From contig NZ_WEZG01000001.1 of assembly GCF_009176975.1 (NCBI RefSeq), positions 714,559-778,558 of the forward strand: DNA of 64,000 nt. The letters run 5' to 3'. The first letter of the stretch is position 1; the number at the start of each line of letters is the position of its first letter. The position numbers and the translations under genes are program-made. The DNA is from Aureimonas psammosilenae. Lineage in GTDB: Bacteria > Pseudomonadota > Alphaproteobacteria > Rhizobiales > Rhizobiaceae. Below are positions 37,635-46,426 of this stretch, piece by piece. The notes beneath the pieces are model-generated. The model ran no database searches. It saw nothing but the letters and a program-made list of their open reading frames with translations, and was not told where the DNA came from.

Positions 37635-39098
37635 TCAAAGACAGGGGTCCGCTGCGGCGGTGAGGCGGCCTTCCTCGATCGCCTCGACCAGGCGGGAGTG
37701 GTCCGCCTCGTTCTGATCGGCGTAGCTTTCGGCCCAGTCCGTCAGGGCGTTGGCGAAGGTGGTGTTGTGGTTGCCGCCGCAATAGCCGGAAATGGCGGCG
37801 GCGTCGCCGGTGCGCGCATGGGCGCGGGCCAGAAGCGCGCCATAGGCGTAGGCGAAGAACTGGAGCGGGCGTCCGCTCATGCAGCTTGCCGGGATGTCGC
37901 CCTTCATGTTCTTCATCTGCCGGACATAGAACGGTCGCCCCGCGATCGACGTCCAGCCGAGCAACGGGTCGCCGACTGCCTGGAGAAGGCGTTGGCCGTA
38001 GATGACGCGCTCGCCCTCATGGTCGTTGTAGGGCGCCGGCATGCCGGGAACGTAAGGGGCGAGCGCCGGCGTCACCGCTTCCTTGACCTGCAGGAAGAGG
38101 ACGTCGAGATCGGAATTGCCGCATAGCATCGCGACATAGGCCCGCGTGCCGACGCTGCCGACGCCGACCACGCGGTGCGCGACATCCACGACATGGTAGC
38201 GGTTCAGCATGAAGCGGCGCTCGCGCGGCAGGGTGTCGGCATAGTGCTCGAGCCCTGTCGTGACAGCTTGGCGCGTTTCCTCGTCGACGCGGGTGAGGAT
38301 CGGCGCGTCCTGCCTGAAGCGCCAACCGCCGTTCACCTGCCGCTCCACGATCTGGTCGAGGAGGCTGCGATTGTTGCGGCGGCGGGCTTTCTGGACGGCC
38401 TTTTCGATGATCGCCCGCGACGCCTCGTCCATCGACACGCCGGCGAAGTTCAGGTCGGTCGCGAGCGCCATGCGCCCCCACACCTCGATGGAGCCGAGAG
38501 GGGCCAGGTCCGCCACCGTTTGCCGGTATCCGGTCACCGCCGCCTCTACCGCCGCCCGGCGCTCGCCGCGATGCGCTTTCGACGCCCGCGCCGCCACGAC
38601 GATGCTGGCGACGAGGCGTTTCAGGTCCCATTCCCAGGGGCCGATCGTCACTTCGTCGAAATCGTTGAGGTCGAGAACCATATCGCCCTGCGGCGTGCCG
38701 AACAGGCCGAAATTCGCGATATGGGCGTCGCCGTCGAGAACCACGTCGATGCCGGTATTGGGCATCTGTGCCAGATCCCAGGCCATGACATGGGCCGTGC
38801 CGCGCAGAAACGCGAAGGGCGAACTCGCCATCCGCGCGACCCGCAGCGGAACGAGGTCCGCCTGCCGCCCCTTATGGGCGCGCTCGATCAGCCGAACGGG
38901 ATCGGGCCGTTTGCGTATCGGTTCGCTTGGGCCATGGGCGCTGTGCGGCACCGCCTCGCGCAGCACCTTGCCGGCGGCTCGGCGCTTTTCCCAAGGCTCG
39001 CCGGGCGTTCGAAGATCGATATGGGGAAAGTCCGCCAAGGGCTCCAGCACGAGCGCTTCGGCGGCTTCGACGTCGTCACTCAGGTCGTCCAATGCCAT
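37635..39098 (-). CDS. DUF2252 family protein
   Basis: A 487-aa cytoplasmic protein. Conserved blocks are MASSPFAFLRGTAHVMAWDL, VLDGDAHIANFGLFGTPQGD, LDLNDFDEVTIGPWEWDLKR and RAHARTGDAAAISGYCG. HIANFG and NDFDE resemble the catalytic and metal-binding motifs of the protein-kinase-like/APH fold, so the protein may be a phosphotransferase; activity is not established for the family. The ATG at 39098 is chosen; an in-frame TTG at 39116 is the alternative. It stands alone between tRNA-Glu and the antiporter. Confidence 0.85.
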   Translation of the reverse strand: MALDDLSDDVEAAEALVLEPLADFPHIDLRTPGEPWEKRRAAGKVLREAVPHSAHGPSEPIRKRPDPVRLIERAHKGRQADLVPLRVARMASSPFAFLRGTAHVMAWDLAQMPNTGIDVVLDGDAHIANFGLFGTPQGDMVLDLNDFDEVTIGPWEWDLKRLVASIVVAARASKAHRGERRAAVEAAVTGYRQTVADLAPLGSIEVWGRMALATDLNFAGVSMDEASRAIIEKAVQKARRRNNRSLLDQIVERQVNGGWRFRQDAPILTRVDEETRQAVTTGLEHYADTLPRERRFMLNRYHVVDVAHRVVGVGSVGTRAYVAMLCGNSDLDVLFLQVKEAVTPALAPYVPGMPAPYNDHEGERVIYGQRLLQAVGDPLLGWTSIAGRPFYVRQMKNMKGDIPASCMSGRPLQFFAYAYGALLARAHARTGDAAAISGYCGGNHNTTFANALTDWAESYADQNEADHSRLVEAIEEGRLTAAADPCL

Positions 39099-39355
39099 GT
39101 CCTTCTCGGCGGCCAAGGGAAACCCGCGCCGCCAGCGGCGATCGTATCTATGGAGGTTTGCGAATTGGATAGGCGGGCCGAGCCATTTTGCCTCACGGAC
39201 CGGCCTCGGAGGGCGGCCGCGCCTGCGGTCAGACCGAGAATGATCGGCCTCAGTGGGAAAGCCTTTCGCGCGTTGAAGAAGCCGCGCCGAAACCGTTGCC
39301 CTCAGCCCGTCGCAGGCTATGCTCGCGCCGTGTCGGGCAGTCGGGGAACGGGTTT

Positions 39356-41092
39356 TTGCACGAAACGCAACTGATCGCCACGATCGCCATCGGCTTCGCG
39401 CTCGCCATCGTATTCGGCTATATCGCGAGCCGCCTGCGCCTGCCGCCGCTTGTCGGCTATCTTATCGCCGGCGTCTTCGCCGGGCCCTTCACGCCGGGCC
39501 TGCAGGCCGATTCGGCGATGGCCGGACAGCTCGCGGAAATCGGCGTCATCCTTCTGATGTTCGGCGTCGGGCTTCACTTCTCGATCCCCGACCTCATGGC
39601 GGTGCGGCGCATCGCCGTTCCGGGCGCGCTGGCGCAGATCGCGCTGGCGACGCTTCTCGGCATGGCGCTGGCCTGGTTCTTCGGGTGGGGCGTGGGCGCG
39701 GGCGTGGTGTTCGGCCTCGCCTTGTCGGTCGCGTCCACCGTGGTGCTTCTGAAAGCGCTGGAGGAAAGCAACCGGCTCGATACGCCGGCGGGGCGCGTCG
39801 CGGTGGGCTGGCTGATCGTCGAGGATCTCGCGATGGTGCTGGCGCTCGTGCTTCTGCCGGCCATCGCCGAACCGCTCGGCGGCCACGCGATCGCGGCCGG
39901 CGCCGCCCATGGTGCAGGCGGCGAGGGCGGGCCGTTCGCCCTGCAACTCGCAGTGACGCTCGGCAAGGTGGCGGCTTTCGTCGCGCTGGCGATCCTGATC
40001 GGGCCGCGGCTTCTGCCCTGGATCTTGGGCGAAGTGGCGCGCACCGGATCGCGCGAGCTCTTCACCCTGTCGGTGCTGGCGATCGCCGTCGGCATCGCGG
40101 TCGGCTCGGCCGAACTCTTCGGCGTGTCCTTCGCGCTCGGCGCCTTTTTCGCGGGCGTGGTTCTGTCCGAATCGCATTTCGGCCATCGCGCGGCGGCGGA
40201 ATCGCTGCCGTTGCAGGACGCCTTTTCCGTTCTGTTCTTCGTGTCGGTCGGCATGTTGTTCGACCCGAGCATCATCGCTCGAGAACCGCTCGCCGTCGCC
40301 GCGACGCTGCTCGTGGTGATCCTCGGCAAGGCGTTGATCTCGCTCGGCATCGTTTTGGCGCTGCGCTACCCGCTCGTCATGGGGCTGAGGATCGCCGCCA
40401 GCCTGTCGCAGATCGGCGAGTTCTCCTTCATCCTCGTCGGCCTCGGGCTCAGCCTCGGTCTTCTGCCGAGCGAAGGACGCGATCTGGTTCTGGCCGCGGC
40501 GCTTCTGTCGATCACCTTCAACAAGAGCGCGACGGTCATCGCCGACCGGCTGGAAGCCCGGTTTGGGAGTGCAGGCTTATCCGCCTTCGGTCGCGCTCAG
40601 TTCGCGCGCCTGGAAGCCGATCTCGAAGCCGGCCGGCAGCGCGCTGAAGCGCGGCGCGAACAGCGCACGCTGAGGATCGATGCGCTGCTCGCGACCTTTC
40701 CGCTTCTGGCCGGCGTGCCGGCGAAAGACCGGGACGCGCTGCTTCTCTTGTTTCAACCGCGCACCGCCGCGCCCGGCACGCGCATCATCCGGCGCGGCGA
40801 CCGGCCCGACGGAATGTATTTCCTGTCGGAAGGCCGGGTGGAGGTGGAAACGCAGGGCGGCAGCGTCGATCTGCGGGCCGGCGCGATCTTCGGCGAGATG
40901 GCGCTCCTCGACAACACGCGGCGCAGCGCCGATGTCACGGCCGTCGACTATTGCCAGCTTCTGGTGCTGGAACGGCGCGACTTCGATCTCTTCATGAGCC
41001 GCCAGCCGAGCGTCGCGGCCGCCATTCGCCAGACCGCCGAGGAACGCCAGTCGATGAATCGCGGGGCGGTTCCGCAAGCGCAGGCGACATGA
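39356..41092 (+). CDS. Cation:proton antiporter (KefB/YbaL type) with C-terminal cyclic-nucleotide-binding domain
   Basis: A 578-aa CPA2 antiporter. The N-terminal 12-helix transport domain begins LHETQLIATIAIGFALAI and is very close to E. coli YbaL, for example LPPLVGYLIAGVFAGPFTPG and ILLMFGVGLHFS. Instead of the usual TrkA-N/RCK domain, residues from about 440 form a Crp-like cyclic-nucleotide-binding domain: FPLLAGVPAKDRDALLLLF, then the phosphate-binding cassette IFGEMALLDNTRRSADVTA. The start is probably TTG at 39356, where YbaL similarity begins, with GGGGAACGG upstream. Probably a potassium or sodium efflux system gated by a ligand. Confidence 0.88.
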   Translation: MHETQLIATIAIGFALAIVFGYIASRLRLPPLVGYLIAGVFAGPFTPGLQADSAMAGQLAEIGVILLMFGVGLHFSIPDLMAVRRIAVPGALAQIALATLLGMALAWFFGWGVGAGVVFGLALSVASTVVLLKALEESNRLDTPAGRVAVGWLIVEDLAMVLALVLLPAIAEPLGGHAIAAGAAHGAGGEGGPFALQLAVTLGKVAAFVALAILIGPRLLPWILGEVARTGSRELFTLSVLAIAVGIAVGSAELFGVSFALGAFFAGVVLSESHFGHRAAAESLPLQDAFSVLFFVSVGMLFDPSIIAREPLAVAATLLVVILGKALISLGIVLALRYPLVMGLRIAASLSQIGEFSFILVGLGLSLGLLPSEGRDLVLAAALLSITFNKSATVIADRLEARFGSAGLSAFGRAQFARLEADLEAGRQRAEARREQRTLRIDALLATFPLLAGVPAKDRDALLLLFQPRTAAPGTRIIRRGDRPDGMYFLSEGRVEVETQGGSVDLRAGAIFGEMALLDNTRRSADVTAVDYCQLLVLERRDFDLFMSRQPSVAAAIRQTAEERQSMNRGAVPQAQAT

Positions 41093-41161
41093 CGACCCTA
41101 TATTCCATCCATCCGACCGTTTCGGATCGTGGATGTGAATGTCGAGCGGAAGTTTGAAGGC

Positions 41162-41662
41162 ATGATGCGTGAAGGGTTTTGGGTTGCGGCCCTGGCGGCG
41201 ACCGTTCTTTCCGGGGCCGCTTCGGCCCGCGATGTCGGCGAGGTCTCGACGGGCTTCAAGCTCCTCGGCCCGAACCACAAGATCGTCATCACGGCCTTCG
41301 AGGACCCGAAGATCGCCGGCGTCAGTTGCTATGTCGCGCGGCCGCGCACCGGGGGCCTCAGGGGCGCCGTCGGCATCGCCGAAGACCCGTCGATCGCCAG
41401 CGTGTCCTGCGTCCAGACGGGGCCGATCTCCTTTAACGAGCCGATCAGCGACGGCGAAAGCGGGGAGGGCGTCTTCGACGAGCGCCGCTCGCTGATCTTC
41501 AAGTCGCTGGAGATCGACCGCATCTTCGACAAGACGAATGGCAGCCTCGTTTATGTCGCGCGCACCACCCGCATCATCGACGGCTCGCCGGCGACCTCGC
41601 TGTCGGTGGTCGCGCCGATCACCTGGAACGGCACGGCCCCGAGCGAACCCAAACTCCGCTGA
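41162..41662 (+). CDS. creA: CreA family protein
   Basis: A 166-aa exported protein. It has a signal peptide (MMREGFWVAALAATVLSGAA, cleavage near SARD) and the conserved CreA core: GFKLLGPNHKIVITAFEDPK, VSCYVARPRTGG, SVSCVQTGPISF and VARTTRIIDGSPATSLSVV. Two conserved Cys may form a disulfide. Despite the name from the E. coli cre locus, its role is unknown. The start at 41162 has GAAGG just upstream. Confidence 0.88.
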   Translation: MMREGFWVAALAATVLSGAASARDVGEVSTGFKLLGPNHKIVITAFEDPKIAGVSCYVARPRTGGLRGAVGIAEDPSIASVSCVQTGPISFNEPISDGESGEGVFDERRSLIFKSLEIDRIFDKTNGSLVYVARTTRIIDGSPATSLSVVAPITWNGTAPSEPKLR

Positions 41663-41679
41663 GGGCAAGGGCATCCGGG

Positions 41680-41711
41680 CCGGAAGGGAAAGACATGCCC
41701 CTTCCGGTTTT
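41680..41711. terminator. Terminator between creA and the DUF4142 gene
   Basis: A 9-bp stem CCGGAAGGG/CCCTTCCGG with a 10-nt loop is followed by TTTTC. It lies between two convergent genes. Confidence 0.8.
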
Positions 41712-41723
41712 CGAGCGAAAAGC

Positions 41724-42296
41724 TCAGCCGAGTTCGGTCTTGAGATCGGCGAGGAGCTTCAGGTGCTCCTTGATCTGGCCGCGCGCGAGTTTCGTGACGT
41801 TCAGGTGCTCGCGGTTCTTGCCGACCTTCAGATACTCCTCCTGAATGTCGAGAAGCTTCTGGTGGCCTTCGGTCTGGGCAATCACGTACATCTTCGAGAA
41901 TTCCTTGCCAGAAAGGGCCTGGAGCTTCTCCACCATCTGCTTGCCTTCGGCGTCGAGCATGCCCATCACCTCGGCGTCGCTCGGTTTGGCGACGGTGCCC
42001 TTGGCGGCGCTCTCGTCCATCTTCATGGACTTCAGGACGTCGGCGATGGTTTCCTGTTCGGCGACCTCGAACATCGCGAACTGCGCCACCATGGGGCCGG
42101 TGTCCTTCTTCTCGGCGATGCGGCTGGTGGCAAGCGACAGAGCGCCGACCTTCATGGTCTCCATCGCGTGCTTGGTTTCGGCCTCGCCCATCTTTTCGGG
42201 ATCGGTTGTCTTCGTGGTTTCCTGCGCGAAAACGGCTGGGGCGACGAGAAGCGCCGACATGGCGACGGCGGTGGAAAGGATTTGGCGGCGGTGCAT
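41724..42296 (-). CDS. Exported DUF4142 protein
   Basis: A 190-aa protein. Signal peptide: MHRRQILSTAVAMSALLVAP, cleaved near VFAQE. The rest is a helical bundle of the DUF4142 type, a ferritin-like-looking fold in periplasmic stress proteins: LALATSRIAEKKD-like helix one, MVAQFAMFEVAEQETIADVL, and KMYVIAQTEGHQKLLDIQEE. His/Glu pairs could bind metal but are not proven to. It is convergent with creA. Confidence 0.82.
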   Translation of the reverse strand: MHRRQILSTAVAMSALLVAPAVFAQETTKTTDPEKMGEAETKHAMETMKVGALSLATSRIAEKKDTGPMVAQFAMFEVAEQETIADVLKSMKMDESAAKGTVAKPSDAEVMGMLDAEGKQMVEKLQALSGKEFSKMYVIAQTEGHQKLLDIQEEYLKVGKNREHLNVTKLARGQIKEHLKLLADLKTELG

Positions 42297-42521
42297 GGAA
42301 GCCTCCCGAAGCGGAACCGGAATGGTTCATCAAGGAAGCCGGAGAAAGGGCGAGGCTCAGGGTCGTCCATCGCCCGCCGGGCGGTGAATGCGTAGCTGAC
42401 TTCCGCAATGCCGACAGGCGAAGGATTCCTTGGCCTGCCGCGACAATCTGCGCCGGTCGACCGGCGGCGCGTCCACGCCCGAACATCGCCGCGACGGTTT
42501 CATTGTCCGACGGCTTTGCCT

Positions 42522-42752
42522 CTATTTGCCGAGTTCGTGCCGCGCGCCCTTCAGCATCTTGCGGGCGATCTCGCGCACGGCATCGTCGTCCTTCGTCTCG
42601 TCCTTGGCCGGATCACCGAGATGGTCGAGACTCCCCTCGATATGGTCGAGAAGACCGGGATGCTGCTTCTCGACATATTCGATCAGCTTGAACAGGATAT
42701 GCTCGGACGCGATCTCGCGGCGGCGTGCCTGAACGGCGGTGTCGTCTGTCAT
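42522..42752 (-). CDS. Small hypothetical protein
   Basis: A 76-aa charged protein I do not recognise: MTDDTAVQARRREIASEHIL, then FKLIEYVEKQHPGLLDHIEG, and a Lys/Asp-rich end (DDDAVREIARKMLKGARHEL). It looks mostly helical with no signal peptide or membrane segment. It has typical codon use and a Shine-Dalgarno-like GAGAACC before the ATG. It is separated from DUF4142 by about 225 bp in which I see nothing. Confidence 0.6.
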   Translation of the reverse strand: MTDDTAVQARRREIASEHILFKLIEYVEKQHPGLLDHIEGSLDHLGDPAKDETKDDDAVREIARKMLKGARHELGK

Positions 42753-42872
42753 GGGGTTCTCCGAAATAGCGAACCCGGCTAACGTGGAGCGATGCGCCCG
42801 GTGTCATAGGGGCAGTGCGACACAATCGCGGTCGCCCTCGACCGCTGAAAGCCGGGCGATGCCTTTCGTTGA

Positions 42873-43033
42873 GAGCCTGTTTGAAAATTCACCGGCGGAG
42901 AGCCGGCGAGGGATTTTTCGTTCCCGTGAGGCGCCAAACGCAGTCGATGCCGGCGGCATCGGCGAGGATTGGCAACGAAATGGGGGAGGAAAAGACCCGC
43001 CGGACCGACCCGGCGGAGTTTCCAAACGGGCTC
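42873..43033. mobile_element. MITE-like non-autonomous element, 161 bp
   Basis: Imperfect terminal inverted repeats open with GAGCCTGTTTGAAAATTC on the left and, read inward from the right end, GAGCCCGTTTGGAAACTC. They match at 15 of 18 positions, and all differences are transitions. Flanking triplets are TGA (left) and TTA (right), of the TNA form that IS5-family (IS1031-like) elements duplicate, though they are not identical. A central 15-bp palindrome, GATGCCGGCGGCATC, lies at 42946-42960, and the halves are loosely complementary, so the whole unit could fold as a hairpin. There is no credible gene inside. The right edge abuts the stop codon of the next gene. Confidence 0.55.
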
Positions 43034-43738
43034 TTAGCCGCGTTGTTTGGCCGAAGCGCTCTCTTTGCCGGCGCTCGCCAGCCATATGACGTGGCGGGCG
43101 CCGCCGCGTTTGCCGTTGGCGCGAACCTTGACGGCTTCCGCGGCAAAACCGGCTTGCCCGAGCCGGGCGGTGAAGCGTGGGTCCTGTCCCGCCGACCAGA
43201 CGGCCAGCACGCCTCCCGGTCGCAGCGCTCGGGCCGCCGCGCGAAGTCCGGCCAAGCCGTAGAGCCCGTCGTTCGCCGCGCTCGTCAGCCCGTCCGGCCC
43301 GTTGTCGACATCGAGAAGGATCGCGTCGAACGTCGCCCGCGCAGCCGTGATCGCGCCGGCGACGTCGCCTTCGTGGATCGCGACGCGCGGGTCTTCGAGG
43401 CAGCCGTCGAACACCGGTGCCATCGGCCCTTTGGCCCAGGCCACCACTGCCGGCACGAGTTCGGCGACGGTGACATGCGCGTCGGGTGACAGGGCGGCGA
43501 GCGCGGCGCGCAGCGTGAAGCCCATGCCAAGCCCGCCGATCAGGATGCGCGGCTGGCTTCGCCCGGCAATGCGCCCGCAGGCGAGATCGGCCAGCGCTTC
43601 CTCCGAGCCGCTGAGGCGGCTGTTCATCAACTCGTTGCCGCCGAGCATGATCGAGAACTCCGTGCCCCGCCGCATCAGGAGGAGTTCGGTGTCGCCGCCG
43701 GGAACGGCCGCCTTGTCGAGATGTATCCAGGGAAGCAT
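43034..43738 (-). CDS. Spermidine-synthase-like SAM/dcSAM-binding protein
   Basis: A 234-aa Rossmann-fold protein. LMRRGTEFSIMLGGNELMNS and RILIGGLGMGFTLRAALAAL correspond to the substrate and cofactor loops of the spermidine synthase family. VTVAELVPAVVAWAKG and DAILLDVDNGPDGL follow, including the Asp-containing motif. It lacks the fuller C-terminus of true SpeE and is best called spermidine-synthase-like; it may be a methyltransferase. Its stop codon (TAA) is the base triplet at the right edge of the MITE-like element. Confidence 0.8.
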   Translation of the reverse strand: MLPWIHLDKAAVPGGDTELLLMRRGTEFSIMLGGNELMNSRLSGSEEALADLACGRIAGRSQPRILIGGLGMGFTLRAALAALSPDAHVTVAELVPAVVAWAKGPMAPVFDGCLEDPRVAIHEGDVAGAITAARATFDAILLDVDNGPDGLTSAANDGLYGLAGLRAAARALRPGGVLAVWSAGQDPRFTARLGQAGFAAEAVKVRANGKRGGARHVIWLASAGKESASAKQRG

Positions 43739-43827
43739 GGTGGGTGCTCGTGGGCCGAGGGTGGCCGGAAGGCAGACATGCAGCGGGGAGCGCCGTTTGT
43801 CACCCCGCCCATGGCCAAGCCCATGCT

Positions 43828-46068
43828 TCAGAACTGGACGGTCATGTTCACTTTGAAGGAGCGGCCGGGCTCGGAATAATAAAGGCGCGGCTGGGTGCGC
43901 GAGGGATCGTCCGGCACGTTGACCGCGTCGTAATAGGTCTTGTCGAATATGTTGAAGACGCCGCCTGCAAGCTTCAGGTTCGGCAGGCGCTCCGGCGACA
44001 CCCAGGCCGTGAAGTCCACCACGCCGTAGCTCGGGGCATTGAAGCCGTCATCCACCTTGTCGCGCCGGTCCGCGAGCTTGGTGGACACCTCGCCGCCCCA
44101 GGTGGTGCGATCGTAGCCGAGCGCCAGGATCGCCGTCAGCGGCGGGATCGAGTCGAGATAAACGTCGTCGGTGAGGTTCTCGCCTTCCTGGTAGGCGACG
44201 GACGCCCGCGCCCGCCAATGGTCCAGGAAGCGGGCATGGCCGGAAAGCTCGACGCCCGAGATGCGTGCGTTCGGGATGTTGCGATAGCTCGTGATGCCGC
44301 CTTGCGGGTAGTTGCCGCCGGGCGGGGCGACGAGAACTGTGTCGATGAAGTTGTCGTAATGCGTGGTGAAGAGATTCACCTGCGCGCCGAGGTCCTTGTC
44401 GCCGTAGCGAAGGCCGACGTCGAAGCCGCTGCTTGTTTCCGGGTCGAGGTCCGGGTTGCCGGTCCGCAGATATGTGCCGACCGCGCCGAAGCGGCCGAAC
44501 AACTCGCCGGCGGTGGGTGCGCGGAAACCTTGCGTATACTGGCCATAGGCGGTGAGGCTTGGAATGATGTCGTATTCCACCAGCACCTTCGGCGACAGGG
44601 CGACGTCGTTCGAGCCGTCGGGAACGGTGCCGTTGAAGGCCGCGCTGTCGCGATATTCGTCGGTGAGCTTGGGCTCGTGCTCGTACCAGTCGAAGCGCAG
44701 GCCCGGCGTGACGCGCAGCCGGTTGTCGAGGAAGCGCGTCTCGTTTTCGGCGTAGAAGCCGACGACCCGGCTGTCGACCTGCGGCGTGTCGGCCTGGTTG
44801 GTGTGGAGGTTGGTGCAGGCCCTGATATCGGAGGGCCGCGTCGCCGTCGCGCAGCCGTCCGCGCCGGCGGAATATTGCGTGGTCTTCGTGCCGTAGACCT
44901 CGCCGCCGAAGGTGAAGCGGTTACCGACGCCGCCGAGTTGCCAGTCGCGCGCGGCATAGCCGGTGAAGCCGATGCTTTCCTCATCGTAGGAATTGTCGCG
45001 CGAGAAGGGGCCGATCACGGAGGTAGAGCGGAAGGCATCGACCGTCGTGTGGCGCTCCACGTCTTGGTAGTAAAGGACGGCGGAGGCGTCGTCGAACCAG
45101 CCCGAGCCCGGCTCCGGCGCATCGAGATCGTAGGTCAGCGCCACCTTGCGGCGCTTCAGGTCTTCGCCGCTGAAATGGTTGTCGCGCCGATAGTTGCCTG
45201 TCGCGGTCTGCAGCGTGCGGGTGTTGATGTCCTCGTTCCGGTCGAAGATTTCGCCGGTGATGCCGAAGCGGTGGCCGCCTTCCACATCCTGGTAAAGCTT
45301 GCCGAGAAGATTGTACTGGTCGTAGTCGCGCGGGTTCGGCGCGGTGCGAAGGGTCGAGAGAGCGTCGCCGCCCCCCTGGTTGTCGATGGCGTGACCGTCG
45401 CGATAACCGCCTTGCAGGATCAGCGACGTGTCGCCGACGCGCGTTGCCGCCGCGTGGCTGGTGAACCAGGAATCGTCCACCCCGTCATAGCCGTTCTTGG
45501 TGAGGTAGCCCACCTTCCTGCCGTCCTTCAGGATGTCGTCGGGATCGAGCGTGCGGATGGCGAGAACGCCGCCGAGCGCGCCGTTGCCGAGCAGCGGATC
45601 GGCGCCGCGCGTCAGGTCGAACGCCGATAGCGAGTTGAAGTCGAAGGAATTGACGCCCCCCACCGCGCCGCGCGTCGCGTCCGACAGATAGGGCACGCGC
45701 ACCCCGTCCACCGTGGTGAGGACGCGCGAGCCGTCGAGGCCGCGAATGTTGACGCTGTTGTTGGTGCGGTTGAAGGAAACCCCTGCTTCCTCCGTGCGCC
45801 CGATATCCTGGATGTTGTTGATCTGGCGATTGTCGATCGCCTCGCGCGTCGTCGTCCGGGTGGTCGCGGTGCCGGCCGGTGCCGTCGGATTGCGGACCCT
45901 GGCACGCGCGTCTACCGTCACGGTCTCGAGTTCGATCTCCGTTTGAACGCCGTCGCCCGGTTCGTCGTCGGCCGTGCGCGCCGTGGGCGACTGGGCGAGA
46001 GCCTGCCCTCCGCCAAGCAACGCCACGACTGCAGCGCCGAACAAGAGGTGCCGAATCCTGTCGGACAT
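43828..46068 (-). CDS. TonB-dependent haem/haemoglobin receptor
   Basis: A 746-aa outer-membrane receptor. Signal peptide: MSDRIRHLLFGAAVVALLGG to about ALAQS. A plug domain contains INNIQDIGRTEEAGVSFNRT and SVNIRGLDGSRVLTTVDGVR. A 22-strand barrel follows, with FRAPTAGELFGRFGAV typical of the haemoglobin/transferrin/lactoferrin receptor family (HmuR/BhuR-like). It ends YYSEPGRSFKVNMTVQF with the C-terminal Phe. It diverges from hmuTUV, so haem is the likely ligand. The start at 46068 has AAAGGGGG upstream. Confidence 0.9.
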   Translation of the reverse strand: MSDRIRHLLFGAAVVALLGGGQALAQSPTARTADDEPGDGVQTEIELETVTVDARARVRNPTAPAGTATTRTTTREAIDNRQINNIQDIGRTEEAGVSFNRTNNSVNIRGLDGSRVLTTVDGVRVPYLSDATRGAVGGVNSFDFNSLSAFDLTRGADPLLGNGALGGVLAIRTLDPDDILKDGRKVGYLTKNGYDGVDDSWFTSHAAATRVGDTSLILQGGYRDGHAIDNQGGGDALSTLRTAPNPRDYDQYNLLGKLYQDVEGGHRFGITGEIFDRNEDINTRTLQTATGNYRRDNHFSGEDLKRRKVALTYDLDAPEPGSGWFDDASAVLYYQDVERHTTVDAFRSTSVIGPFSRDNSYDEESIGFTGYAARDWQLGGVGNRFTFGGEVYGTKTTQYSAGADGCATATRPSDIRACTNLHTNQADTPQVDSRVVGFYAENETRFLDNRLRVTPGLRFDWYEHEPKLTDEYRDSAAFNGTVPDGSNDVALSPKVLVEYDIIPSLTAYGQYTQGFRAPTAGELFGRFGAVGTYLRTGNPDLDPETSSGFDVGLRYGDKDLGAQVNLFTTHYDNFIDTVLVAPPGGNYPQGGITSYRNIPNARISGVELSGHARFLDHWRARASVAYQEGENLTDDVYLDSIPPLTAILALGYDRTTWGGEVSTKLADRRDKVDDGFNAPSYGVVDFTAWVSPERLPNLKLAGGVFNIFDKTYYDAVNVPDDPSRTQPRLYYSEPGRSFKVNMTVQF

Positions 46069-46233
46069 GGCGTCAAACCCCCTTTGAAGAATGATTTTCC
46101 GAACACGGCGGGCCCGCCCGCCTGCATCAGCGTCCGGCGCCCCTGCCGTCCGCTTTCGCATGGGGGTTCTATTGACGGTCATGATGTAGAGTCAATGTAT
46201 TATTCAAAGAAATAAGAAACATAACATGGAGTT

Positions 46234-46287
46234 ATTCTAATTAAAGAATTGAAAGACGGCTTCTTTAATTGAAATAGTTCTAAACTA
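46234..46287. promoter_or_regulatory. AT-rich cluster of inverted repeats between the haem receptor and hmuT (iron-responsive operators?)
   Basis: The 358-bp divergent region 46069-46426 has no gene but a strikingly AT-rich core. ATTCT-N6-AGAAT lies at 46234-46249. AATTAAAGAA (46239-46248) is repeated inverted as TTCTTTAATT (46261-46270). The 13-base palindrome TAGTTCTAAACTA lies at 46275-46287 and contains TTCTAAA, the half-site of the rhizobial Irr (ICE) box. Haem-uptake genes in Hyphomicrobiales are controlled by Irr, RirA or HmuP, so these are probable operators. Which regulator binds is inference. Confidence 0.5.
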
Positions 46288-46426
46288 GCGAAGTTTTGTT
46301 TCGATCAACCGTTGCCGCGCCAGCAAGGGCGGGATAACGAACGTGTCGAACCCTTGTCGCCGGAACGGGCCACCGCTTGCCCGGTTCTAGGCAGTGCGCC
46401 ATTCTTCGAAACGGAAACAGAAAGCC

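Noticed and set aside
42804..43085. Short open frames on both strands through the MITE-like element
   Set aside because: They cross the element ends and the neighbouring gene's 3' end, with no motif or start signal.
43034..43738. Calling this gene speE
   Set aside because: The cofactor fold is right, but the protein is short and lacks the full SpeE C-terminal signature, so spermidine-synthase-like is the limit of the evidence.
43744..45630. A 628-codon plus-strand open frame antisense to the TonB-dependent receptor
   Set aside because: Shadow of the receptor barrel. Val/Arg/Ala-rich with no recognisable domain.
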